Shown here: piece after piece, positions 54,716 through 64,000 of the stretch | How the letters are laid out: every line of letters begins with the position of its first letter | Numbering within the stretch: the first letter of the stretch is position 1 | Assembly: GCA_037043455.1 (NCBI GenBank) | Contig: JAWPHD010004459.1 | Span: forward strand, 62,001 to 126,000 | Direction: 5' to 3' | DNA length: 64,000 nt | DNA from: Cyrtodaria siliqua | Lineage: Eukaryota > Mollusca > Bivalvia > Adapedonta > Hiatellidae | Notes under the pieces: generated by a model | Databases searched by the model: none | Seen by the model: only the letters and a program-made list of their open reading frames with translations | What the model was told of the DNA's origin: nothing | Made by a program: the position numbers and the translations under genes

Positions 54716-54830
54716 GCTGTAATCCTGGGGAGCAGTGGTCAGTATTACATTGAAATTTACTAATTATAAAATTGTTAACTGTCATTAAATTTGATTTCAC
54801 TGAATTGAAGGATTCGCTGACGGTCATATG

Positions 54831-54899
54831 GCAGCGATCAAAATGAAATTTTGATAATGCCACAGAGCAGCAATCAAAATGAAATTTTGATAATGCCAC
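54831..54899 (+). repeat. 36-base tandem duplication with inner palindrome
   Basis: Two units starting GCAGCGATCAAAATG and GCAGCAATCAAAATG contain ATCAAAAT-GAA-ATTTTGAT, a perfect 8-base stem. The units differ in a few bases. Confidence 0.8.
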
Positions 54900-54999
54900 C
54901 GCCAAAAAAACTACTTTTGCCAAAAGCGAATCCCTCACAGACGAAGAAAATTGGATATATCATTGTTAGATTATGCAATGCGCGTACTGTACATTATAT

Positions 55000-57120
55000 A
55001 TCATAACGTCAGCCGCGCCCTACCACAATTGAAAAATAATGTGCTTTATATAACTTGCAAAGTAACATTTCTTGGACTAAAGCCATTTGTTCAGGAGGAG
55101 TGAGGCGTTGGTTTCCCAACCTGGACGTGTAAACACCGAAACATACTGATAGAATCTCATAGCTTGTCGTGAGACCTGCGTGCGGTGTTCCATGCCACAA
55201 CGTCTAATTTGGTATAGCGACACTTGAACCTACAAATTGCCTAACAAGCTACGTTAACAACTTGCAGCTCGCTGGAAAAAGATCAACAACTTTGCAACCG
55301 CTTGTCTACTGTGCCCAACAAACTGCGAAACTGAGTCATAGCCCCCAACATGGACCAACAAATGGAGTGGGTTGGATAGACGTCAATCATCGCCCAACTT
55401 TGCTTGCACATAGTCCCATAGCGGTGCCAGTATAACTGTACACCCAATGCGACGGACGCTCAGTTCGTTCCCCCTGGGCTGCTTGGGAGTGGGGGTGGGG
55501 TTGGTGGGGGTGGCGTTCGCCTCACCACCTGCTGACCGAGGTCAACTTCGCTTCCTGTAACAACCTGCCGAGAATCCTGCGAATAACTAAATGTATATAT
55601 TATACAGTTGTATAACGTGTTAGAAGTTGCGCACGTATTATAAGATTTAAAGTTGCGCATTCATTATATAATAAGTTAAAAATCCAGGTGTCTCCGTAAA
55701 GTCTAACCCCAATAAATATATATAAGAAAGAGCAGTGTACACCAGTTGTGTGAGTGATAGTAGACTTGAAAATAGAGACAGGATTGAATAGCAAAACGCA
55801 GGAACGCATCGAGGCAGATTCGAAGTAAAGACAGTGGAGGTTACTGCCGTGTAATCAAGATTTAGCAGAGACAAGACTCTTCAGTACGGATGAAAATATG
55901 TCGGTGTTTAAAATTACAAGGTGAAAATTAAATTTCTGCCCATCTGATCAGTCTTACAAACCTCTGCAAAGGCTATGGGCTTGTCTAACCAGATAAATAA
56001 GACGGTAATACGTGGGTGCCTAATTATTAATGATTTTGACCAGTGCATCAGTATCAATACTCAATATCATAGCTATGTGGCTAGGCTAAGGGACTCGTAC
56101 TGAAACTGCTAACACTACCGGAACCGTCTTCAACATTGTGATATCAGACCTAATAGGAGTGCCTTTCCGAGTAAAAGGTCAAGGACTAAAAACGACAAAG
56201 TGTTGCATCAGTAATAGCCACCGCCCACGACTATCATTAAATGATCCGTGAACACTTCGTGACGATAGCGCGACTTTTGCGGAGTATATGGCACCGAGAA
56301 CAATCTGAACTCAATGGTGGAGCCAACAGACATTCCATCCGCAGAAGGAACCCCTATATGACCAAATATAGTAAAACATGTCACAAGTCCTGACAGCAAA
56401 TGGACTGTTATCAAGTTTATCCCTAAAAAAAAAAGTAATTCATTCGTCCAGAAAATAATCCAGTGCTGCTAAGAGGAGGTATCAAACTCAAATCATAATG
56501 CGAGTTCTTAACTAAGGCAACCGGCGAAATAGGTAATGCGCCTCCGGGGAAGTATTTAATGAGCCGCATATTGTAAGTTAACATCTGTGGTGGTTGCTCA
56601 TTATGAATACCAGCTGATTGAATATTGTATTCGAGAGAACCAATTCTTGAACCCGATTACTCGATATAAATTAAAATATCTTACTCGAATAGAAGTATTA
56701 CTGGGAGTGGTGCCGATTGGCCAGACATGAGAGCCATGGTAACAAAGCGGGCCGACCAGGCATGAATAAAGTTGAAAAAGACATGGCCATGCTCGCACTT
56801 GCCTCCACCCCATTACCTTGGCGGTTTTACTGAGGTCTGTTGTGGCACCGCCGCTTACCAGTATAAAGGCTGATGATTTGCTGCGCCCGGACCATTCAGG
56901 CTTGTCCACCAAAACCGGGACAATTAAACGAGCTGTGCACCACATCGTCATTACAGCATGCCCGGTCTCAGACAATGCCTGGTCACTTCACTGCCCGGAA
57001 GGCACAACACCTCTTGACCGGCTCGATTCATGAAACAGAATCAAACATAAATGAAGAACTAGTTTCTAACCATATCTAGTTTTATTAATTAATTTACTTT
57101 ACATTTCCATTCGAAGTATG
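55000..57120. other. Unassigned, relatively GC-rich stretch
   Basis: Less AT-rich than its surroundings, with overlapping short frames on both strands (for example 56818-57033 plus and 56601-56975 minus, 124 codons). None has a recognisable domain, long signal peptide or splice structure, and both strands are about equally open. It may be a decayed element or a non-coding transcript. No function is proposed. Confidence 0.35.
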
Positions 57121-57123
57121 TTA

Positions 57124-57171
<48 letters not shown>

Positions 57172-57172
57172 A
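57121..57172 (+). repeat. ATT microsatellite
   Basis: About 16 ATT/TTA trinucleotide repeats without interruption. Similar shorter runs occur at 57778-57830 (TTA then TTTA) and 58050-58076. Confidence 0.95.
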
Positions 57173-58084
57173 GCTATTGATAATTTTGCATTGCCAAAAT
57201 GCTGAGATTATAAGCTATTTACACTAGGTGAGAACATTTGTGTTTCTCGGGTTTTATCCTTAGGTTCTACAGTAAAATAAAAAATATTTGGCTGAGTAAA
57301 CAGATGATAATTTTCAAGATTCTCTTTTGAAAGAGACATATATAGAAACATTTTGCATAAATGTGCATGAAATGTGCACGGTTGTAAAATAATCATACTG
57401 TAAAGATCGTAATTTGAACAGTAAACTTGGGTGAACAGCTAGAAAAGAGACCGAGGTATCACCTACCAGAATTTAGAGAATTCAAATTCCTGGCCACCAA
57501 TTGGACAGTTTCTCAGAATTAACATGATTAAGAATTAAAAGTATTATTATAAATAATTATTAATATTATTATTATTATAAATATTAGTATTATTGTTTTT
57601 ATTGGTTTGTGTATGTAAGGTACATGTATCTGAAATATCTATTACAATGTTTTTATCTAATTTTATTTATTCATATATTTATTTCATTGATATATGTTAT
57701 GTATTTAGCTAATTATATATTTATTTATTCATTCATATATTTATTAATTTATTGATGCATGATGTTTTTATAATGGTTATTATTATTATTATTTATTTAT
57801 TTATTTTTGTATTTATTTATTTATGTATTTATTTTTCTTATTTTTTATTTTGTAACATTATGTAATATCTCATTAGTAAAGCTGATGCTTTTTCTGTTCT
57901 TAGCATTATTGCTATCATTGTTACTATTAATAGTATTATTAATGATGTTATTATTGTTTTATAATTATTATTAATAATGTTATTATGAATAGTAATACTG
58001 TGTATTTATTTAGTTTGTTTAACCCATACTCAACACGAGCGCATCCAGTTTTATTATTATTATTATTATTATTATACTATTTTA
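57173..58084. other. Low-complexity AT-rich DNA
   Basis: Dominated by ATT, ATTT and TATTTAT words with very low GC. No gene. Confidence 0.6.
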
Positions 58085-58310
58085 TATTACCCCGTTGGTT
58101 CCTGAGGTCTCGTTTGGTTCCAAAACAAATATTAGGGCCACTGCAGACCCCGTTGCTGGGGTAGGCAGAGGGGTAGAACCCCCAAATTCATGTTCATTTT
58201 ATCATGTTTTGTTCATGCACATTAAAGGTCTTCATCATGACGCCTGCATTGTTTCAGGTGCCATCTCGCTCAGATCACTAGAGCAGTGACAGAAAAACAA
58301 TAAAACGAGA
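58085..58310 (+). repeat. Rep-S dispersed repeat, copy 2
   Basis: Matches 51800-52055 in order, including GGGGTAGGCAGAGGGGTAGA (58159), AAAGGTCTTCATCATGACGC and GACAGAAAAACAATAAAA (58287). Ends in an A- then T-rich sequence. Confidence 0.75.
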
Positions 58311-60058
58311 TTTTTTTTTATTTGTTATTGCTATTAATTGGAAAACCTGTACTGCCCTACAAGATCATTATGTTAATTATTAGAATTGTTACTATTTAGT
58401 AAACATGTAGATGACATTTTGTCCTATTCTGTTATCGCCAAATTGAATGTGGTAACGTCTAATCCCATTCACTTAATATGCCCCAATCGGCTAAGCGGCG
58501 TTCTGGCAAATTTTCAATAGCGTCAGTCAGTGCTGGTGGGTTGTTTGTACTGATGGAATGTGTGTTATTAGGTCACGAAAGTAAATATGATGCTATGCAG
58601 TGTGATAAATAATGGCGCCCGCCTACTTATGCACTTACTTGCAAACGAACTATGGTTAACCAAAATTAAAAAGTTTAAATATACATTACAAAACTCTACA
58701 AGCAATATGATTCCGTCAGTAAGAAACAAATGATATTAGAATGAATGATCATAATTAACGGCAACGTAGGATATGCTGACGTTTCGAGTCAAAGGATTTA
58801 CAATCAGACAAAAAACATTATCTTCAAAAATCTGATTAATTTCAACGCAGCATGAATTTAAACTATGGCGAAGGATGTCAAAACGTCTGAGCGACATGAA
58901 ACTGCAAAATAATAAGGAAGACGACCTAAAGGAAAGAGAAAAATTAAGTATTTTAGTCAACCTGAAACATTACATACCGTTCTCTTAAATTTTTAGCCGC
59001 AAGAGACTGCACAGGCTTGCTCATGCGCAATTAAAGGAAAATTGCAATAGCAGATCTAGCTTACAAAACAGTGGGGTATCTCCCAATAACTCTGACTAAA
59101 AAAGGGTAGCCCGTATTATTTCAAATGAAACATGATAAAATGCCTTCATCTTGACGACTTTTCTTGTGACATGTATCCTTGACCAAAAGTCATGAGGATG
59201 TCAACACAAACATGTTTTACTTCCGCGAGTTTATATGGGATGGATAATAATATAACAACAAAACTATTGACCCCTGTTTGGATGTTTCGCATTATATTGT
59301 CTAGATATGTTTATTGACAGAAATGCATATCATTGGCTTTACAGTTAGTTTTTCGTCTAGTGAAAGATCTTGCACCATTTATTGTGTTAATTGATAATTT
59401 AACTAAATAGTGTTGATATCTCGTTTACTATGATGTATCTCGTTAACTTGAAGAATTAGGTTTTAACATATATCACAGACATATTAATAAACAGATAGGA
59501 AACTTCCTATCCTTAACCAATAAAATAACCAAAATATCACGTGGCACCTTAATTTTCCTTCTATCTCCTCTCTCAATTATTCACTGATTTAGATGAGAAT
59601 ACATTCAAACGATTCATAGTGAATAGCAAAATGGTATTATAATAATTCATGTTTATTTTGAAAGTAAGAAATTGTATAAAAAGATGTTTAAAGTTAAAAA
59701 TGTCATCATTTTTCGCTTTTCTCTTGAAAATCAAGGTTTTGGCTTAGTCAAAGTTTCCGTCAAACTCCTTTTTTGCTCTAAATGTAAGAGAAAGAAAAAT
59801 AATATCATTGGAAAGAAAATTAAATGTGTGATGGTATTTGGCATGAATGAAGCTTGTATCTATAAAACTCTTCTAAATATATGTGTTTAAAGTTGGGAAA
59901 TAATTTGTGAAATATTCGCACTGTGCTACGAGAAATTTAGATAATTTTCGTAGTGTCCAATCTATTTGTTATTAGGTCTGTGCATATATATACAATATTT
60001 AAAAAACTAGATTATTGCTGTAAACTAATGCAATGCACACAAACTCAGTGGAGTACTT
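58311..60058. other. Unassigned AT-rich DNA
   Basis: No recognised repeat or gene. The plus-strand frame 59672-59890 (72 codons) is lysine-rich and low in GC, without domain or splice signals. Confidence 0.4.
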
Positions 60059-60322
60059 TAATCGCCTTCCACTGAGTTCCGTCGGTGTGTTCTTGGGCAA
60101 GACACTTTCCCTTAGCCTCGTCCGTCGGATGGGGACGTAAACCGGGCGGTCCCGTGTATCGGTCTATCCTCCGAGCACTTTAAAGAACCATAGGAATCTA
60201 TTCGATAATAAGAATAGTGCAGCTTCCCGGATTTCTATGTATCCATCTCCTCTCTCGGGCGGCTCTAAATAACCTATACTGTATTGATGAGCCGTTAAAC
60301 AACATTCATAGTAATCGCCTTC
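60059..60322 (+). mobile_element. SINE-2, 5'-truncated copy with 11-base duplication
   Basis: TAATCGCCTTC is repeated at 60059-60069 and 60312-60322. The enclosed sequence starts at CACTGAGTTCCGTCGG, lacking the tRNA head. It is otherwise colinear with 45390-45632 (TGTTCTTGGGCAAGACACTT, TCCGTCGGATGGGGACGTAA, AATAACCTATACTGT, TTAAACAACATTCAT). Truncation at the 5' end with intact flanking duplication is the mark of incomplete target-primed reverse transcription. Confidence 0.93.
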
Positions 60323-60714
60323 ATGCAAACATTTTTTTATATACAATACATAATAAAGTTTTCTATTAAAAAAAATGGCTTGCCTTTTTAAGTAATTATA
60401 AGGCTAGTGTAGGAGATGGCATTTAAGAATAACAAGGTTATTCCAGAAAAAAAATTCATGATTATGTTCTGCGAAAATCAGTGATATTATTTTCGAGAAT
60501 ATGTTATTTATAACGAACAGTGTATTTCAAGAATATAAAGACTACATTTTTTCACAAGGACAGAAATGCTTTGTTAAAAGTATTAGTAGTGTTATTTTAT
60601 TATTTTACCGAATTTTACAACAACAATATAGCGTTGGAGGAAGGTAAACAAACAAAAAGAAAAGTATTTTTTCATTTTCAAAAATGCTATAATGATAAAA
60701 TAGTCGAAGTAATA

Positions 60715-60946
60715 TATACTGAACCAAACAGCTAACGCACCAGTAAACAATACTTTTAATGTATGAACTTATTATAATGTGTCATGCCGACTGGTACCGT
60801 TGGAGATTTGAATGATTTCTTTTAAATTTACAGTCGTAAATAGATATTTGTCTCGATCAGAATGAAATTTGTTTAGATTGATTGATTGCTATTATGCAGA
60901 TATTAAAGGAATGGTATACTGGTGCGTTAGCTGTTTGTTCAGTATA
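60715..60946. mobile_element. MITE with about 30-base ends
   Basis: TATACTGAAC, AAACAGCTAACGCACCAGTA at the left and the complement at the right, differing by one inserted base. The 232-base element has no open frame. TATA borders fit a TA target (Tc1/mariner-like), by analogy with M1 and M2; unproven. Confidence 0.82.
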
Positions 60947-62540
60947 GAAACAATTTAGAACATTTTGGTCAATCTTCACGAAGAGTTATCGTTCCTTTCA
61001 CTCACATATATCTCTGCTAACTACTAAATTACAAGATTTTGGTAAAACCTGTTAAATTGGAATATGTTTGCCTGAAACTTATTTATTTCTTGTGTAAATA
61101 TAATTTTCAGAATATCTGCAGATTAGACATGTTAGATGTTGCAAGATTTGAAATAATGCACGAAAACAATTTAGTTTTAATCGGGACTATTTTACTACAA
61201 AACTAATACGTACTTAGGTCTCCTCAATCGATACGCATATGTAAACATTTCAAACCGAAGCTCGATAGCAGAAAATTACTAAAAACAATTAACCCATTGA
61301 AATAAAAATTGAAATGATTTAATATAGGTCTATATTTTATCTTTGCAGATGACGCAAAAGGATTTATTATAAACATCGTCATAACTTTTTTGAATAATCA
61401 CGTGACCTAACCGTTCGCCCTAATTCCTTTGACGTTGACAGAGTCAAATGAGGAACGAGTGTACTCTGGGTAGAGATTGCATTTTGGTGGGTATACAATT
61501 CAAACAATTTAGGTCAGGGGCAATTTTCTGAAAACATAACATTATTTGTTTTCAGTTTTGCCAAATATTAGAATAGCGGGATCGGTAATCCTAAAAAAAA
61601 GAAAAAAGACTGGCTTAAAAAGCACTGAATAATGTTGTAATATCAATAACATCATCTAGCACCAACGTGTCAAAGCTATGCAAAAGAGAACCGTCTATGT
61701 CGGAAGGAGAAATAAGCGTCTAGATCCAACCCTCCGATCAAACAGGAAGTAGAAACAGTTTTGGTTTCAGCGCCTTTTAACAGAGTACCTTGACCGGAAA
61801 TGAAAACGGGCTGGTATCCGACATTGCAAGCTTAATACACATTAAGTAATTACGGTGATACTGCACCGTGCCATTCTCTAACTGAATAGTTTGGAACAAT
61901 CACAGAATGACACTTAAACAAGTATGTACCCTATATTAATATTGACTTTAAGTCTTTGAACTCCAAATCTATAAAAAGTCACTGAAGTTGATCTATGGCA
62001 ATAGTTTATTTACACGGAGTTCAAATCACATGACTCTGAAGTACTTTAAGGCAGTTCACCAGAACGGTAGGTAGAGTAATTTTAGGTCCGTGTCAATTAT
62101 AGAAAACAGACATTGATTGGTAAAAATATATCCGAAAACAGTTCCTCATTAGGGAGAATTTGGATGGACGTTTCAGGCAAGGGGTGCCATATATGGCTGC
62201 AAAATATAGGGAAATAAGGGTAGCCCTAAAAAATAGAGTATGATAATGGACCTTTGGAAACGGCCGAGCACGACACATACTAAAGGCTACAATGATAAAA
62301 TCAAGTTAATCTCTTGGACATTATAACAACATTTGAAATAATGAGACATTATTTATACCAAACAATGTTAATTAATTATGTGTTTGAGATTTTTTCATAT
62401 TTTACTTGGGATATATGTATATATGGTAAAAAAATAGAATACATCTAACAAGACTCTTTCTGGAGCACTGGATCATGGAGGATTCCGGAAACATAGGTAT
62501 TTATAAAGATAAATGTGAGACAAATTATCAACCAAAGAGT
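60947..62540. other. Unassigned DNA
   Basis: Only the word at 62239-62281 (ATGGACCTTTGGAAACGGCC) is recognised, shared with 14201-14236. No gene seen. Confidence 0.4.
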
Positions 62541-62542
62541 GC

Positions 62543-62625
62543 TTAAACCACAAATTAAGCGTTTCGGCTTTTATCGCCTTCTTCAGGATACATACCAGTA
62601 GGGGAGCAGACAAGTCATTTCACGT
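62543..62625 (-). ncRNA. Hammerhead-like core, probable Penelope-type element remnant
   Basis: Read on the minus strand: CTGAAGA, a helix GGC-GATAAAA-GCC, then GAAAC. This fits the hammerhead core CUGANGA - stem II - GAAA. A second hairpin, GCTTAA...TTAAGC, follows where stem III would be. Hammerhead motifs of this kind are known in Penelope-like retroelements, whose termini often read GAAGGCGATAAAAGCCGAAACG. The cleavage triplet and stem I are not clearly formed, and no reverse transcriptase is nearby, so it may be inactive. Confidence 0.45.
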
Positions 62626-62899
62626 GCTTGGACCGCATAACTCAAACATAAATAATTGGGGTTGGAGGCAACGTAGTTCCCATTTTGCGAGCACGTGCAG
62701 ATGCGCGGAATTTATAGTACTCTTTTAAAAAAACCTAGTTTAAAGCTTAGACTAGATGACAGAGAAAACAAATCATATCAGAAGTAAATTATTATGTCGG
62801 AGATTCACCAAACAATCGTGTTGACAGGTTTTATAGAGATATCATAGTCGAAAATCGCGGTACAAATGCGAAGATCGAAAAAAAATGAGTTTTTGTCTT

Positions 62900-63070
62900 C
62901 TTCGAAATTGCCAATGTTTCAAAACGGTCACAAAAATTGTATATTCTTAAATATTGTTGAAATTGTCAGGAGTCGAAGATCATTACCAGTTCTACCTTTT
63001 CTGAAAATTTCTTATTTTTTCGTGAATTATACATTTTTCGTGACCGTTTCGAAAGTTGGTACCTGCATTT
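62900..63070. repeat. Fold-back palindrome before the candidate gene
   Basis: AACGGTCACAAAAATTGTATA (split by one mismatch) at 62925-62945 pairs with TATACATTTTTCGTGACCGTT at 63027-63047. The stem extends outward with TTTCGAAA/CGAAATT words. Arms are about 40 bases. The frame that runs through here is open by chance. Confidence 0.7.
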
Positions 63071-63079
63071 CACTCTTTC

Positions 63080-63100
63080 AGAGTCTATTCAAAATGGCGG
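63080..63100 (+). promoter_or_regulatory. YY1-type initiator word at a start codon
   Basis: AAAATGGCGGC (63091-63101) matches the YY1 site that overlaps start codons of many animal housekeeping genes. No TATA box lies in the preceding 60 bases, as usual for that class. A CpG-containing GC-richer stretch follows to 63160. Confidence 0.4.
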
Positions 63101-63180
63101 CGACACAGAAAAACACGGGCCCAGGGCCAGTCAGCCGCACGCCACAAACCCACTTCTCCCTGGACAAATTAACATCATAA
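63094..63180 (+). CDS. Candidate start of a host gene (MAATQKNTGPGP...)
   Basis: ATG at 63094 in the context CAAAATGGCG opens 28 codons (MAATQKNTGPGPVSRT, then PQTHFSLDKLTS) to TAA at 63178. Codon content is GC-rich compared with the window. The frame is also open upstream, but this ATG is preferred for its context and the change in base composition. I do not recognise the product. The stop means either a short upstream frame, a mis-defined exon with an unrecognised donor, or a retained intron. Together with the exon-like pieces at 63490 and 63893, it suggests a plus-strand gene running out of the window. Confidence 0.35.
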   Translation: MAATQKNTGPGPVSRTPQTHFSLDKLTS

Positions 63181-63489
63181 TGTCACACAGTCACAGAAAC
63201 TAAATATTGTGAATTGAATGAACGTTTATAAATATCTAAGGAATGTGCTAAAAATAGCTCACACACATTCAAAGGTCAAATTATCTGCGTGTATACACAG
63301 ATAGATCGTATACGGCCCGATAGACCGATGGATTATTTGCACAGGAGTGGAATTAAAACAGTGTTACAGTCACGATCGTATATAATTCCAAGTTTTGCAT
63401 GAGTGCGTAATTTACAAACTACAAACAAATAGATCTATGACAGTAGACAATGTAGAGAATTAAAATTGAAAAGTGGAACACACCAGCAA

Positions 63490-63531
63490 ATGCCTGAAAT
63501 GGGTCATGGCGTTGTCTGTACTGTAGCCTAT
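63490..63531 (+). CDS. Candidate exon with strong donor
   Basis: ATGCCTGAAATGGGTCATGG starts a 14-codon frame (MPEMGHGVVCTVAY) that ends exactly at TAT|GTAAGT, a consensus 5' splice site at 63532. A possible acceptor CACCAG precedes at 63481-63486. It ends in phase 0. Joining to the first AG at 63892 would give a stop two codons later; joining after the AG at 63902 keeps the frame. Function unknown. Confidence 0.3.
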
Positions 63532-63892
63532 GTAAGTAAATACACTTTTAATTTCTGTATGATAAGTGTTTAACGTTGACACATGTAAAACGGTGATGGT
63601 TCATATATATTAACTTAATTCTGATCATTTTTTAGAACACATGAGTGATGAATAATTGATGAAAATGTAAGCCTTGAAAATACTATTTGTTCATGAATGC
63701 CACCTGTGACTGTGTGTGTGACTTACATTTTGGACAGTATCATCTTCTGGAAAGCACCACTTTCAATTCCAGTTGTGTTTTAAGTAAAATATTATGGAAA
63801 GCTGACATTGATAGCATTGAGAAAGTTGGACAGAGTTATTAATATTAAAAACAAATGAAACAATATCATATATGACTTGTTGTTTTTTTCAG

Positions 63893-64000
63893 GTCTGCTA
63901 AGTTAGCTAGAGGCAGTGTGCAGTATTACCACATCCAGATTCATGTCAAGTTTCCCAGTCTCACAGTATATACATCAAGAGCCTTGTTTAAGCCAGTGTG
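63893..64000 (+). CDS. Candidate internal exon, runs off the window
   Basis: A T-rich tract and CAG (63883-63892) form a good 3' splice site. One frame stays open to the window end for 35 codons (SAKLARGSVQYYHIQIHVKF, then PSLTVYTSRALFKPV) while the other two close at once. The peptide looks natural, with an alternating hydrophobic pattern, but is not assigned to a family. If used as drawn, the previous exon must end two bases into a codon. Confidence 0.4.

Noticed and set aside
56601..57033. Overlapping 124- and 71-codon frames on opposite strands
   Set aside because: Both strands are open because local GC is higher; no domain, start context or exon structure supports either.
62866..63093. 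N-terminal extension of the MAATQK frame
   Set aside because: It reads through a fold-back palindrome with F- and K-rich AT-driven sequence; the downstream ATG has a far better context.

Overview
This is an AT-rich eukaryotic window of almost pure repeat sequence. Several things point to an invertebrate animal, most likely a bivalve mollusc: three families of non-LTR retrotransposon, tRNA-derived SINEs, many short fold-back DNA elements, and 160-base tandem blocks that end in GACGGAC-type runs plus a hairpin. The species cannot be named from the sequence. I see no complete host gene, rRNA, functional tRNA or CRISPR array.

Layout. 1-3.5 kb: unassigned AT-rich DNA with three fold-back palindromes. 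3.66-21.9 kb: a head-to-tail array of a non-coding unit of about 2.0 kb (here called R1), in five partial copies plus a continuation of the last. Its copies are split by a 4.2 kb I/Nimb-type LINE (4.94-9.11 kb, minus), two TA-flanked MITEs, a 1.05 kb LINE 3' end (12.85-13.90 kb, plus), a 380-base insert, and a 3.6 kb L1/Tx1-type LINE (15.95-19.56 kb, minus). 22-34.4 kb: dispersed repeats, SINEs and MITEs. 34.4-35.84 kb: a 1.4 kb element with inverted repeats of more than 300 bases, enclosing a second palindrome and tandem units. 36.06-37.04 kb: a MITE and a full-length SINE with a target-site duplication. 37-43 kb: mostly unassigned, with one candidate first exon. 43.5-50.9 kb: tandem-core elements, a second SINE with a perfect 13-base duplication, a solo-LTR-like block and a 150-170-base satellite. 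51-63 kb: repeat fragments, microsatellites, fold-backs and a hammerhead-like Penelope remnant. 63.05-64 kb: the only place that looks like the start of a host gene on the plus strand.

All retrotransposon coding regions seen are broken by frameshifts, stops or 5' truncation. The LINE-A reverse transcriptase also carries G for D in its YxDD-type box. Mobility here is therefore fossil unless intact copies exist elsewhere. Shared versus private insertions in the R1 copies give a relative order of events: array formation first, then separate LINE and MITE insertions. The small elements (SINEs and MITEs) carry no genes and would depend on enzymes of LINE or DNA-transposon relatives.
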